DNA of 64,000 bases from Mycolicibacterium neoaurum (lineage in GTDB: Bacteria; Actinomycetota; Actinomycetes; Mycobacteriales; Mycobacteriaceae): the NCBI RefSeq assembly GCF_036946495.1, contig NZ_JAQIIX010000002.1, positions 1,612,001 through 1,676,000 on the forward strand, given 5' to 3'. The position numbers were made by a program, and so were the translations under genes. Shown piece after piece: positions 8,819 to 17,114 of this stretch; positions within the stretch are counted from its first letter, which is position 1; every line of letters begins with the position of its first letter. Below the pieces are notes generated by a model that made no database searches, was not told where the DNA came from, and was given only the letters and a program-made list of their open reading frames with translations.

Positions 8819-10288
8819 ATGACACAGACGGCGTTCAAGACAACGTGGGACAAGCTGTTCATCGGAGGCCAATGGGTCGAACCGTCGACCGCCGAGGTCA
8901 TCGAGGTCTACTCGCCCGCCACCGAGCAGAAGGTCGGCCAGGTGCCGATGGCGGCGAAGGCGGATGTGGATGCCGCCTGCGAGGCCGCGCGCAAGGCGTT
9001 CGATGAGGGCCCGTGGCCCCGGATGTCGCCCAAGGAGCGCGAGGCCGTGCTGGCCAAGGCGGTGGAGCTGATCGAGGCGCGCGCCGAGGAGTTCAAGCAC
9101 CTGCTCAAGCTGGAGACCGGTCAGCCGCCGACCATCGTGGACATGATGCAGTTCGGCGCGGCGATGTCCACGCTGCAGTTCTATGCATCCGGTGCCGACA
9201 AGTTCTCCTGGCAGGAGATCCGCGACGGGTTGTACGGCCAGACGCTGGTGCTCAAGGAGCCCGTCGGGGTCGTCGGCGCGGTCGTCGCCTGGAACGTGCC
9301 GTTCTTCCTGGCCGCCAACAAGCTGGGCCCGGCTCTGTTGGCCGGTTGCACCATCGTGCTCAAGCCCGCCGCCGAGACGCCGCTGACCACCAACCTGATG
9401 GCCGAGGTGTTCGCCGAGGCCGGGCTGCCCGAGGGCGTGCTCTCGGTGGTGCCGGGCGGCCCGGAAACGGGTCGGGCGCTGACCGACAATCCGGCACTGG
9501 ACAAGTACACCTTCACCGGCTCCAGCGCCGTCGGTAAGGAGATCGGCAAGATCGCCGCCGAGAAGCTCAAGCCGTGCACGCTGGAGTTGGGCGGCAAGTC
9601 CGCGGCGATCATCCTCGAAGATGCCGACCTGGACTCGACACTGCCCATGCTGATCTTCTCCGGGCTGATGAACTCCGGGCAGGCGTGTGTGGGCCAGACC
9701 CGCATCCTTGCCCCGCGCTCGCGTTATGACGAGGTCGTCGAGAAGGTCGCCGCCGCGGCGGCGGGCATGCAGGCCGGCCAGCCGGACGACCCGGCCTCCA
9801 TGGTGGGCCCGCTGATCTCGGAGAAGCAGCGTGAGCGCGTCGAGGGATACATCAAGAAGGGTCTCGACGAGGGCGCCCGTCTGGTCACCGGCGGCGGCCG
9901 CCCCGAGGGCCTGGACTCCGGATGGTTCGTCCAGCCCACCGTGTTCGCCGATGTCGACAACTCGATGACGATCGCCCAGGAGGAGATCTTCGGGCCGGTG
10001 CTCGTGGTGATCCCCTACGAGGACGAGGCCGACGCGGTGCGCATCGCCAACGACTCGGTGTACGGGCTGGCCGGATCGGTGTACACCACCGACTACGCCA
10101 AGGCCGTCGAGATCGCCAAGCAGATCCGCACCGGCACCTACGGAATCAACATGTACGCCTTCGACGCCGGAGCCCCGTTCGGCGGCTACAAGAACTCCGG
10201 TGTCGGACGCGAGTGCGGTCCGGAGGGCATCGCCGGCTACTGCGAGTCCAAGAGCGTGCTGCTGCCGTTCGGGTACACCCCGGAGTAG
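8819..10288 (+). CDS. NAD(P)+-dependent aldehyde dehydrogenase, Rv0223c-like
   Basis: Soluble aldehyde dehydrogenase of 489 residues, the usual length of the superfamily, oxidising an aldehyde to its acid. The general base is in ELGGKSA (about residue 255), the catalytic cysteine in NSGQACVGQTR (about 289), and the EEIFGPVL motif lies near 390. Cofactor contacts are GVVGAVVAWNVPFF near 150 and FTGSSAVGKEIGK near 231. I used the ATG at 8819 (MTQTAFK); the GTG three codons earlier is less likely. Downstream, before the convergent fadE, lie two strong inverted repeats that probably end transcription. The natural substrate is unknown. Confidence 0.93.
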   Translation: MTQTAFKTTWDKLFIGGQWVEPSTAEVIEVYSPATEQKVGQVPMAAKADVDAACEAARKAFDEGPWPRMSPKEREAVLAKAVELIEARAEEFKHLLKLETGQPPTIVDMMQFGAAMSTLQFYASGADKFSWQEIRDGLYGQTLVLKEPVGVVGAVVAWNVPFFLAANKLGPALLAGCTIVLKPAAETPLTTNLMAEVFAEAGLPEGVLSVVPGGPETGRALTDNPALDKYTFTGSSAVGKEIGKIAAEKLKPCTLELGGKSAAIILEDADLDSTLPMLIFSGLMNSGQACVGQTRILAPRSRYDEVVEKVAAAAAGMQAGQPDDPASMVGPLISEKQRERVEGYIKKGLDEGARLVTGGGRPEGLDSGWFVQPTVFADVDNSMTIAQEEIFGPVLVVIPYEDEADAVRIANDSVYGLAGSVYTTDYAKAVEIAKQIRTGTYGINMYAFDAGAPFGGYKNSGVGRECGPEGIAGYCESKSVLLPFGYTPE

Positions 10289-10310
10289 CCGCTTCCTTTC
10301 GCGAGCAGAC

Positions 10311-10349
10311 CCTTCTACCCCCAATTCCGCACGGTTTTGGGGGTAGAAG
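10311..10349. terminator. Inverted repeat after the aldehyde dehydrogenase gene
   Basis: Perfect arms of about 12-13 bases (CTTCTACCCCC... and ...GGGGGTAGAAG) separated by a loop of about 13 bases, 23 bases past the stop. No run of T follows, so it is either a non-canonical mycobacterial terminator or a roadblock between the two converging genes. Arm ends are uncertain by about one base. Confidence 0.55.
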
Positions 10350-10395
10350 TGTCTTCTCGGCAGATGCAAGTCCACTCCTCCGGGGCTCCTCGCAC

Positions 10396-10478
10396 CCTGA
10401 TGCCCGCCCGAGAGTGACGAAGTGGCTGCCGATCCGGTGGTGAAAGCTGCCAATTCGTCGCTCTCGCTGCAATCAGGT
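10396..10478. terminator. Second, longer imperfect hairpin between converging genes
   Basis: Arms at 10410-10426 and 10449-10465 match at 15 of 17 positions when folded (GAGAGTGACGAA against TTCGTCGCTCTC), with outer CCTGA/TCAGG pairs at about 10396 and 10474. It lies 39 bases from the stop of the leftward fadE gene and may serve as that gene's terminator. Confidence 0.45.
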
Positions 10479-10516
10479 CATCCTCGCCCGGATAGCCCTC
10501 GGTGGCAGGGGGGGTT

Positions 10517-12349
10517 CTAGAACGCCTCTTCGGGCAACTCCATGGTGTCCAGTCGCACCGACTCGATGACGGCGCGATCCGAACTCAACCGCGGCAGGAT
10601 ATGCCTGGCGAAGAACTCCGCGGCCCCGATCTTGCCCTTGTAGAACGCCCGGTCCTTGTCCGAAGCCGACTCCAGCGCCGTGACGGCGATTTCGGCATGC
10701 TCCAACAACAGCCAACCGATCAGCAGATCACCGATGGCCATCAGGAACGGCACCGACCCCAAGCCCACCCGATAGAGCTCGCGCGGTTCCTGTTGGGAGG
10801 CAACCAGATACCCGATGAGCGCGCCCACCATCGCCTGCGCATCCCCTACCGCGGTGGCCAACGCCGCCCGCCCGTCGGCCAGTTCCGGGCGGGCGTCCTC
10901 GCGATCCAGGAAAGACTGCACCTGTCCCAGCAGATGGGTCAGCGCCGCACCCTGGTCGCGGGCGATCTTGCGGAAGAAGAAGTCCTGCGCCTGGATGGCG
11001 GTGGTGCCCTCGTACAGCGAGTCGATCTTCGCGTCGCGAATGTACTGCTCGATCGGATAGTCCTGCAGATAACCCGATCCGCCGAAGGTCTGCAGCGAAT
11101 CGGTCAGGTAGCGATAGGCAGTCTCCGAGCCGAAACCCTTGACGATCGGCAACAGCAGATCGTTGATCCGGGCCGCCATCTCGGGATCCGCGCCGGAGAC
11201 GATCTCGGCGACCACCGGGTCGTGATGGGCCGCGGTGTACAGATACAGCGCCCGCAGTCCCTCGGCATAGGCCTTCTGCGTCAACAGCGACCGCCGCACA
11301 TCGGGATGGTGCAGGATCGTCACCCGTGGCGCGGTCTTGTCGGTCATCTGCGTCAGATCGGCGCCCTGGACACGAGTCTTGGCGTACTCCAACGCATTCA
11401 GATAACCGGTGGACAACGTTGCGATCGCCTTGGTGCCCACCATCATCCGCGCATATTCGATGATCTTGAACATCTGCGCGATCCCGCTGTGCTCATCGCC
11501 GACCAACCATCCGACGGCCGGGCGGCCGTGTTGGCCGAAGGTCAGCTCGCAGGTCGCCGACGCCTTGAGGCCCATCTTGTGTTCCAGGCCTGTCACGTAC
11601 ACGCCGTTGCGTTCCCCGATCTCACCGGTCTGCGGATCGAAGAGGAACTTCGGGACGAAGAACAGCGAAAGGCCCTTGGTGCCAGGACCTGCACCTTCCG
11701 GTCGCGCCAGCACCGCGTGCACGATGTTCTCGTAGATATCGCCGGTGTCGCCGTTGGTGATGAATCGCTTGACACCGTCGAGATGCCAGCTCCCATCGGG
11801 CTGCTGGGTCGCCTTGGTGCGGCCCGCTCCGACATCGGAACCGGCATCCGGTTCGGTCAACACCATGGTGCCGCCCCAGTTGCGCTCGGCCATCAGCGTC
11901 GCCCAGTGCTTCTGCTGCTCGTTACCCAGGCTGTAGACGATGTCGGACAGCACCGGCCCGGAATGGCAGATGTAGGCGGCGGGCTGCGCACCGAGGGCGA
12001 ACTCGGCGATCGCCCAGGTCAACGCGGCCGGTGCGGGCATCCCGCCGACGGCCTCATGCAGCCCGACCCGGAACCACTCGCCGTCCTGCCAGGCCTGCAG
12101 AGCCGCCTTGAACGGTTCCGGATAGCTCACGGTGTGCATCTTGGGATCGAAAGTCGGTGGCTGACGGTCGGTTTCGGCGAACGCCTCGGCCATCGGACCC
12201 TCGCACAAGCGCGCAGCCTCGGCCAGCATCTCCCGTACCGATGCGCCATCGAGGTCGCCGAACTCGCCGGTCGCCAAGACCTTGTCGAGTTCGAGCGCCT
12301 CGAACAGGTTGAACTCGACATCGCGAACATTGGAAAGGTAGTGCCCCAT
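10517..12349 (-). CDS. FadE5-type acyl-CoA dehydrogenase
   Basis: FAD-dependent acyl-CoA dehydrogenase of 610 residues, introducing the alpha-beta double bond in beta-oxidation. Length and N-terminus (MGHYLSNVRDVEFNLFEAL) match the long FadE5 class, which has an extra C-terminal helical domain. Visible signatures are MVLTEPDAGSDVGAGRT (FAD/substrate loop, about 165-181), QTFGGSGYLQDYPIEQYIRDAKIDSLYEGTT split around residues 425-455, with the catalytic-base type YEGTT, and the C-terminal extension ending ELPEEAF. I chose the ATG at 12347-12349 because family members begin exactly there. An in-frame ATG at 12419-12421 adds 24 residues, and the frame runs on to 12985 without family similarity. 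It converges on the aldehyde dehydrogenase gene. Confidence 0.9.
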   Translation of the reverse strand: MGHYLSNVRDVEFNLFEALELDKVLATGEFGDLDGASVREMLAEAARLCEGPMAEAFAETDRQPPTFDPKMHTVSYPEPFKAALQAWQDGEWFRVGLHEAVGGMPAPAALTWAIAEFALGAQPAAYICHSGPVLSDIVYSLGNEQQKHWATLMAERNWGGTMVLTEPDAGSDVGAGRTKATQQPDGSWHLDGVKRFITNGDTGDIYENIVHAVLARPEGAGPGTKGLSLFFVPKFLFDPQTGEIGERNGVYVTGLEHKMGLKASATCELTFGQHGRPAVGWLVGDEHSGIAQMFKIIEYARMMVGTKAIATLSTGYLNALEYAKTRVQGADLTQMTDKTAPRVTILHHPDVRRSLLTQKAYAEGLRALYLYTAAHHDPVVAEIVSGADPEMAARINDLLLPIVKGFGSETAYRYLTDSLQTFGGSGYLQDYPIEQYIRDAKIDSLYEGTTAIQAQDFFFRKIARDQGAALTHLLGQVQSFLDREDARPELADGRAALATAVGDAQAMVGALIGYLVASQQEPRELYRVGLGSVPFLMAIGDLLIGWLLLEHAEIAVTALESASDKDRAFYKGKIGAAEFFARHILPRLSSDRAVIESVRLDTMELPEEAF

Positions 12350-12421
12350 CCGGTGAGGATAAACCGGCGGCGGCCCGCGGTCCCGCCCAACCGTCAGGTT
12401 CGACGGTGAGCGGATATTCAT

Positions 12422-12518
12422 CAGTTGTTCACCGATCACCTGCCGATACGCGAAATAGCCACGACATGCGCCGACGTTACTTTGCCTAAGCTGGACCTCA
12501 CAGAAAGGAGGCGCACCG
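12422..12518. promoter_or_regulatory. Compact divergent promoter region of fadE5-type gene and small ORF
   Basis: Rightward, a TAAGCT hexamer at 12487-12492 would start RNA near 12499, ahead of an AAAGGAGG ribosome-binding site. Leftward, TAACGT (complement of 12474-12479) predicts a start exactly at an ATG at 12467, opening a 12-codon leaderless frame ending at 12429, 7 bases before ATG 12421. Both are inferred from sequence only. Confidence 0.4.
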
Positions 12519-12641
12519 ATGTTGCTGATCGAGCTCAACGTGGCAGGTCGTCGATTCACCGGGAAGCTCGGCGTTCCGCGGCCAACGATGCGCCGCCGTA
12601 ATCCGCTCAGCCGGCCACCGCGGACGGATCGGGCCGCCTGA
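12519..12641 (+). CDS. Candidate 40-residue basic small protein
   Basis: A short frame starting MLLIELNVAGRRFTGKLG and ending in an Arg/Pro-rich tail (PRPTMRRRNPLSRPPRTDRAA). The support is its ribosome-binding site: AAAGGAGG at about 12504-12511, seven bases before the ATG, one of the strongest in the window, with a TAAGCT promoter element upstream. The 3' third overlaps the convergent reductase gene on the other strand by 35 bases. I do not recognise a family. It might be a small protein or a regulatory leader; nothing co-directional follows it closely, since the next plus-strand gene is 1.5 kb away. Confidence 0.45.
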   Translation: MLLIELNVAGRRFTGKLGVPRPTMRRRNPLSRPPRTDRAA

Positions 12642-13152
12642 GCCAGCGGGCGCAGACGAACTCCCCGTTGCGGTCCAGCTCGGCGAGTTCCCATTCCGAG
12701 CGCACCGGCAACAGCCGCGCACCGGCACCGAGACTGCACGGCGCGTAGCTGACCACCAACTCGTCGACCAGTCCGGCCGTGACGAACTGCGCGGCGGTCC
12801 GGCCACCGCCCATCACCCAGAGGTCTTTGTCGGCGGCTGCCTCGGCCAGCGCTGAATACAGCTGTGTCACATCGCCGTCGAATGTCCGTACCGGGTGCCC
12901 GGGCGCGATGATGCCGTCCCGGCTGGTCAGCACCCAGCTGGGCTGGCGATACGGCCACTCGCCCGGCTGGTTCTCGACTATCCATTCATAGGTGCTCGAC
13001 CCCATCACCAGTGCGCCGACCCCGTCGGCGAACGCGTCGTAACCGAACGGGCCCAAGGGATCGAAATCGCGGTTCACCAACCAGTCCAGGCTGTCGCGCT
13101 CGTCGACGACGAACCCGTCCAGGCTGGATGCTGTGAAGTACACGCACGCCAT
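12607..13152 (-). CDS. RibD C-terminal/dihydrofolate reductase-like protein
   Basis: 181-residue single-domain oxidoreductase of the RibD_C (PF01872) family, with a Rossmann-like dihydrofolate reductase fold using NADPH. Visible motifs are the N-terminal VYFTASSLDGFVVDE (about 4-18), the central LVMGSSTYEW (about 48-57) and the nucleotide-binding LWVMGGGRTAAQFVTAGLVDELVVSYAP (about 111-138, glycine triplet). The actual substrate of stand-alone members is generally unknown. The gene sits one base after the stop of an AraC-type regulator on the same strand, so the two form a two-gene operon. Confidence 0.85.
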   Translation of the reverse strand: MACVYFTASSLDGFVVDERDSLDWLVNRDFDPLGPFGYDAFADGVGALVMGSSTYEWIVENQPGEWPYRQPSWVLTSRDGIIAPGHPVRTFDGDVTQLYSALAEAAADKDLWVMGGGRTAAQFVTAGLVDELVVSYAPCSLGAGARLLPVRSEWELAELDRNGEFVCARWLRRPDPSAVAG

Positions 13153-13153
13153 C

Positions 13154-14056
13154 TCAGTTACCTCTCATCCATTCCAGTGGGTCACCGCGGTGCACCTGGA
13201 CACCGAGGCGGGAAAGCATGGCGCGCACCAATTCCCGACGGTGCGCGGAGTAGGTCAGGACGTGGGCGATGATGCCGTACAGCTGAAACGACTCCGGCGG
13301 ATCGCACAGCGCGTCGATGACGGTGTCGCCCAGCCTGCCCTGTTCCCCGTACTCGCGCACCATTGCCGTCCAGCGGGCTGCGATATCGTCGTGATCGGCG
13401 GCCAGCACCCGTGCGCTGCGCTGGCCGGCGCGGGTCGGCTGATCGCGGCCCTCGATGGCGGCCAGCCAGACCTCCTTGTTCCATACCAGCGCGTCGAGCA
13501 CCGCACCCACGCTCGGTTCCGGACCATCCCAGTCCAAAACCACCTGCCCGGGTGAAACCTCTTGCGTCCATTGCTTTTCGGCGAGGCCAGCGGCGAGACC
13601 GATGAGTGCAGCCGTATCGGCGATATCGTGGGCGATCATCAGCAACGAGACATCGGGGGCAGTGGTATCGCCGGGAGAGTCCAGCCACAGCGACTCCGGC
13701 GGGTGGAAGTGCACCCCGTTGGGTGCCGGCAACCGGAACCCGACGGTATCGGCCTGCGATGGCGGCACCCCGAACGCCCGCCGGAAGGCACGGGAGAACA
13801 CAACCGGTGAGGACCAGCCCTCCGCCACCGCGACCGCCGCCACCCCTGCACCGCGTTGCAACCGCCAGGCCGCACGCTCGAGCATCACGCGGCGGCGTAA
13901 CGCGGCCGGTGGCTCGCCGGTGAGCCGACTGACCTCGCGGGAGAAATGGAACTCCGAGGCGAAACTGCTGCGCGCCATCCCGGCGACATCGGTGTTCTGC
14001 GCATCGATGACGGCGTCGAGCAGCTCACGCAGCCGGTCACGCCGAGGGGCATTCAC
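13154..14056 (-). CDS. AraC-type regulator with C-terminal DinB-like domain
   Basis: 300-residue protein. The N-terminal half is an AraC-type helix-turn-helix pair: FHFSREVSRLTGEPPAALRRRVMLERAAWRLQ around 32-63, then a second HTH, AVAEGWSSPVVFSRAFRRAFGVPPS around 75-100. The C-terminal half (about 135-295) resembles a DinB/DUF664-like four-helix bundle, with histidines in IAHDIADT and VLTYSAHRRE that could bind metal. Having the DNA-binding domain N-terminal and a DinB-like bundle C-terminal is uncommon but recurs in actinobacteria. It is translated from GTG 14054-14056 and precedes the RibD-like gene by one base. Its ligand is unknown; autoregulation and control of the reductase are inferred. 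Confidence 0.82.
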   Translation of the reverse strand: MNAPRRDRLRELLDAVIDAQNTDVAGMARSSFASEFHFSREVSRLTGEPPAALRRRVMLERAAWRLQRGAGVAAVAVAEGWSSPVVFSRAFRRAFGVPPSQADTVGFRLPAPNGVHFHPPESLWLDSPGDTTAPDVSLLMIAHDIADTAALIGLAAGLAEKQWTQEVSPGQVVLDWDGPEPSVGAVLDALVWNKEVWLAAIEGRDQPTRAGQRSARVLAADHDDIAARWTAMVREYGEQGRLGDTVIDALCDPPESFQLYGIIAHVLTYSAHRRELVRAMLSRLGVQVHRGDPLEWMRGN

Positions 14057-14127
14057 GTTTCGGAGCGTATTGCGACCGTGCCCGCGGCGACCATGACTTT
14101 TCCTGCTGGTTCTAGACTTGGCGATCG

Positions 14128-15282
14128 GTGAGTGAATTCGATGCGCTGTGCGCCAACGACGGGGACCTGGCCGAGTTGCGGTCCACGGTCCGGCAGTTCC
14201 TGGTGGCCGACAGAGACACGTTCGGCTGGCAACCCGAGATCGACTCCTGGCTGACGAGTTGGGATGCCGCTTTCAGTGAGCGGCTGGCCCGGGCCGGTTT
14301 CGTCGGGTTGACGATCCCGACCGAGTACGGCGGGCACGGCCTGGGTTTCCTGCACCGGTACGTGGTGACCGAGGAACTGCTCGGCTCCGGCGCCCCGGTG
14401 GCCGCGCACTGGTTCGCCGACCGGCAGGTGGCACCGTCGCTGCTCACCTACGGCACCGAGGAACAGCGCCGCCGGTTGTTACCCGGAATCGCGGCCGGGA
14501 CGTTGTACTCGGCGATCGGGATGAGCGAGCACGGCGCGGGGTCTGATCTGGCCGCGACCGCCACCAAGGCAACCCGGGTCGACGGCGGTTGGACCATCAG
14601 CGGCACCAAGGTGTGGACCAGCGGTGGGCACCGCGCGCATTTCGCGATCGTGCTGGCCCGCACCAGCGCACTGGATCCCGAACACCGGCACGCCGGGTTC
14701 AGCCAGTTCATCGTCGCGCTGGACTCCCCCGGCGTGACCATCAGCCCGATCGTCACCCTCGACGGGCACCATCACTTCAACGAGGTCACCTTCGACGAGG
14801 TGCGCGTCGATGACGCCGACGTACTCGGCCAGATCGGCGACGGGTGGCACCAGGTGACCGCCGAACTGGGCTTCGAGCGCAGCGGACCGGAGCGCATCCT
14901 GTCCACCGCGACGCTGATCATCGACGTCATCCGGTCGCTCGGCGCGCAGACCGTCGATGATCGCACCGCGGCCGAGGTCGGCGACCTGCTCGGCCGCGCG
15001 ATGGCGCTGCGCCAACTGTCGGTCTCGGTGGCCCGCGCACTGTCCGCCGGTGAGGATGCGGCGACCCGGGCGGCGCTGGTCAAGGATCTGGGTACCCGGT
15101 TCGAGCAGCAGTCGGTGGAGCTGTGCGCCGAGTTGATCGACTACGTCACCGATGCCGCGGCGGCCGATCGGTTGCGCGCGGTGCTGGCCACCGCCCGGCA
15201 GCATTCGCCCATGTTCACCCTGCGCGGCGGCACCAACGAGGTGCTGCGCGGGGTCATCGCCAGGGGACTGGGGGTCCGATAG
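14128..15282 (+). CDS. Acyl-CoA dehydrogenase, FAD-binding subunit of a two-gene enzyme
   Basis: 384-residue acyl-CoA dehydrogenase. The FAD loop IGMSEHGAGSDLAATATKA lies near residues 131-149, followed by WTISGTKVWTSGG. The C-terminal motif is FTLRGGTNEVLRGVIARGLG, with glycine where many family members carry the catalytic Glu (YEGT), so the base, if present, is elsewhere. Its stop overlaps the GTG of a second, shorter dehydrogenase-like gene by one base (TAGTG). This matches the heteromeric alpha2beta2 acyl-CoA dehydrogenases used for sterol side chains in actinobacteria. The GTG start at 14128 is preceded by TAGACT at 14113-14118, giving a very short leader. Confidence 0.85.
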   Translation: MSEFDALCANDGDLAELRSTVRQFLVADRDTFGWQPEIDSWLTSWDAAFSERLARAGFVGLTIPTEYGGHGLGFLHRYVVTEELLGSGAPVAAHWFADRQVAPSLLTYGTEEQRRRLLPGIAAGTLYSAIGMSEHGAGSDLAATATKATRVDGGWTISGTKVWTSGGHRAHFAIVLARTSALDPEHRHAGFSQFIVALDSPGVTISPIVTLDGHHHFNEVTFDEVRVDDADVLGQIGDGWHQVTAELGFERSGPERILSTATLIIDVIRSLGAQTVDDRTAAEVGDLLGRAMALRQLSVSVARALSAGEDAATRAALVKDLGTRFEQQSVELCAELIDYVTDAAAADRLRAVLATARQHSPMFTLRGGTNEVLRGVIARGLGVR

Positions 15283-16268
15283 TGGAAGAGCTCAGGCAAC
15301 TGGTCGACGATATCGGCGCCAAGGCGGCACAGGCGCGGTTCGGCAACCGCCGGCTACCGGAGACCTTCGACGCCGACCTGTGGCGCGATCTGGAGGAGAC
15401 CGGGCTCGCACGACTGACCACCGAACAGGACGCCGGACCCGCCGAGGCAGCGGTGGTGCTGGCAGGTCTGGCCCGCCACGCCGCGGCCGTCCCGGTCGCC
15501 GAGACCGATCTGCTGGCCGGTTGGCTGGCCGGGAAGGCCGGCCTCGATGTACCGGACGGGCCCCTGACGATCGCCATCGGCACCGACGGTGTCGCTCGCG
15601 AGGTGCCGTGGCCCGCGGATGCGGCGATCCTGTTGGCCGCTCGTACCGACGACGGTCTGCATATCGGGTGGATCGACGATCCCGAGCTCAGTATGGGGCA
15701 CAACCTGGGCGGTGAACCGCGTGGCACGCTGCGCTACGCGACCCCCGGCCCGGCCGGCCTCGACGCCTCGGCGCTCGAGGAGTTGATGCGCCGCGGCGCC
15801 TGGTCCCGCTGCGTACAGATTGTCGGTGCACTGGACGCGGCGTTGTCGCTCACGGTCGCGCACACCTCCGATCGGGTGCAGTTCGGTCGGGCATTGAGCA
15901 AGTTCCAGGCCGTCCAGCATTCGCTGGCATCGATGGCCGGTGAGATCGAACAGGCTAGAGCGGCAACGGATCTGGCAACCGCGGCAGTCACCGAGTACGG
16001 TTTCGCCGATCCCCGCGCCGATTACGCGGTGACGGTGGCGAAGGTTGCCGTCGGCCGTGCCACCACTCCGGTCACGACGATCGCCCACCAGTTGCACGGC
16101 GCCATCGGGGTCACCATCGAGCATCCGCTGTGGTCGGTCACCATGCGGGCGCGCAGCTGGGCCGACGAGTTCGGCAGCACCGCGTCACATGCCCGCCGGC
16201 TGGGCCGCTGGGCGCTGGACGCCACCGACCCGTGGGATGTGTTCGTCAGTTCCCCAGCACGTGACTGA
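15282..16268 (+). CDS. Acyl-CoA dehydrogenase, smaller partner subunit
   Basis: 328-residue protein with acyl-CoA dehydrogenase C-terminal fold: RVQFGRALSKFQAVQHSLASMAGEIEQARAA (about 203-233) is the typical FAD/dimer-interface helix, and HQLHGAIGVTIEHPL (about 277-291) the QxxGGxG-like segment. The N-terminal half is degenerate and lacks the FAD-contacting loop, as in partner subunits of heteromeric dehydrogenases. The GTG start shares its first base with the preceding stop. Both genes presumably give one enzyme with a bulky acyl-CoA substrate. The last 23 bases overlap the convergent arylamine N-acetyltransferase gene. Confidence 0.82.
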   Translation: MEELRQLVDDIGAKAAQARFGNRRLPETFDADLWRDLEETGLARLTTEQDAGPAEAAVVLAGLARHAAAVPVAETDLLAGWLAGKAGLDVPDGPLTIAIGTDGVAREVPWPADAAILLAARTDDGLHIGWIDDPELSMGHNLGGEPRGTLRYATPGPAGLDASALEELMRRGAWSRCVQIVGALDAALSLTVAHTSDRVQFGRALSKFQAVQHSLASMAGEIEQARAATDLATAAVTEYGFADPRADYAVTVAKVAVGRATTPVTTIAHQLHGAIGVTIEHPLWSVTMRARSWADEFGSTASHARRLGRWALDATDPWDVFVSSPARD

Positions 16269-17070
16269 TGCCCTCCGCCACATCACCGAGGCCGCTGAGT
16301 TCCAGCCCGAACCGGTTCACCAGCTGATCGACGACCTCGTCGGCCCCGCCGAGTTCGATGCGTTCGGTGCCGCCCAAGCTGTGCACGGCGAGCTGGCGGC
16401 CGCGCAGATTCCAGCGTGCGTCGTCGGTCACCAGTGCTGCGGACAACCCGGCGACGAACACCGACTTCGGATATGTCGAGACGTACCAGCTGCCGACCTC
16501 CAGGTCGATGCGCGGTCGCGGTTCGGTGGTGAACACGTAGAGGGCCTGCCACGTCTCGCGCACCAGGGCCTCCAGCCGCAGGGCGTTGGGCCCGGTGGCG
16601 ACCAGCCGGTAGGGCTCATGCCGGGTCTGTTGCACGGGCCCCGCTTCCAACCGGATCGGTGACGAGAGCGTCTGGCCGCCGAAACCCACATCACACAAGT
16701 GACGACCCGCGCGCCCCGGGACATTCACCGCGAGCACGTTGTGCGTTTCGGCAGGCAGCGCGGCGCCCGGTTCCTGCATCCACACCACGCGGCCGGTCAG
16801 CCGTGCCACCCCGAACCCGAGCGCCTCCAGGACGTAGCCGAACAGTCCGTTCTGCTCGTAGCAGTATCCGCCGCGGCGGCGGTGGACCAGCTTGTCGAAC
16901 AGCGCGTCGGCACCGAGGTCAGCCACGGGTGTGCCCAACACCGGATCGAGGTTCTCGAACGGGATGCTCCGGTTGTGCGCGGCATGCAGAATCTGCAGCG
17001 TATCCAGGGTGGGCGCACCGTCGCCGGTGTACCCGACGCGGTCGAAGTAGGCGGCTACATCGACGGTCAT
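16246..17070 (-). CDS. nat: Arylamine N-acetyltransferase
   Basis: 274-residue cytosolic enzyme that transfers acetyl (or propionyl) from CoA to arylamines and hydrazines, including isoniazid in mycobacteria. The catalytic triad is complete: Cys in RRRGGYCYEQNGLF (about 70), His in ETHNVLAVNV (about 109) and Asp in CDVGFGG (about 126). Length matches the 275-residue mycobacterial enzyme. I used ATG 17068-17070 (MTVDVAAYF); the upstream extension to 17208 is not family-like and would cover the KstR-type box. In M. tuberculosis nat sits with cholesterol-catabolism genes. Here it is divergent from a lipid operon across that same type of box, which keeps the sterol connection. Confidence 0.92.
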   Translation of the reverse strand: MTVDVAAYFDRVGYTGDGAPTLDTLQILHAAHNRSIPFENLDPVLGTPVADLGADALFDKLVHRRRGGYCYEQNGLFGYVLEALGFGVARLTGRVVWMQEPGAALPAETHNVLAVNVPGRAGRHLCDVGFGGQTLSSPIRLEAGPVQQTRHEPYRLVATGPNALRLEALVRETWQALYVFTTEPRPRIDLEVGSWYVSTYPKSVFVAGLSAALVTDDARWNLRGRQLAVHSLGGTERIELGGADEVVDQLVNRFGLELSGLGDVAEGISHVLGN

Positions 17071-17114
17071 GGCTCCATGATGCCTTTGACCTCGGGCGGA
17101 ATTACGTGCAAAAT

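Noticed and set aside
8735..10453. 572-residue minus-strand frame under the aldehyde dehydrogenase gene
   Set aside because: Shadow frame with no family motif; the plus strand has the catalytic Cys and Glu motifs.
10380..10480. Possible tRNA-like fold from the strong stems
   Set aside because: No acceptor/T-loop pattern (no TTCGA-type loop with correct spacing); read as a terminator hairpin.
10517..12985. 822-residue fusion with the FadE5-type enzyme at its C-terminus
   Set aside because: The extra N-terminal 212 residues are Arg/Gly-rich antisense of the RibD-like gene; family members start at MGHYLS.
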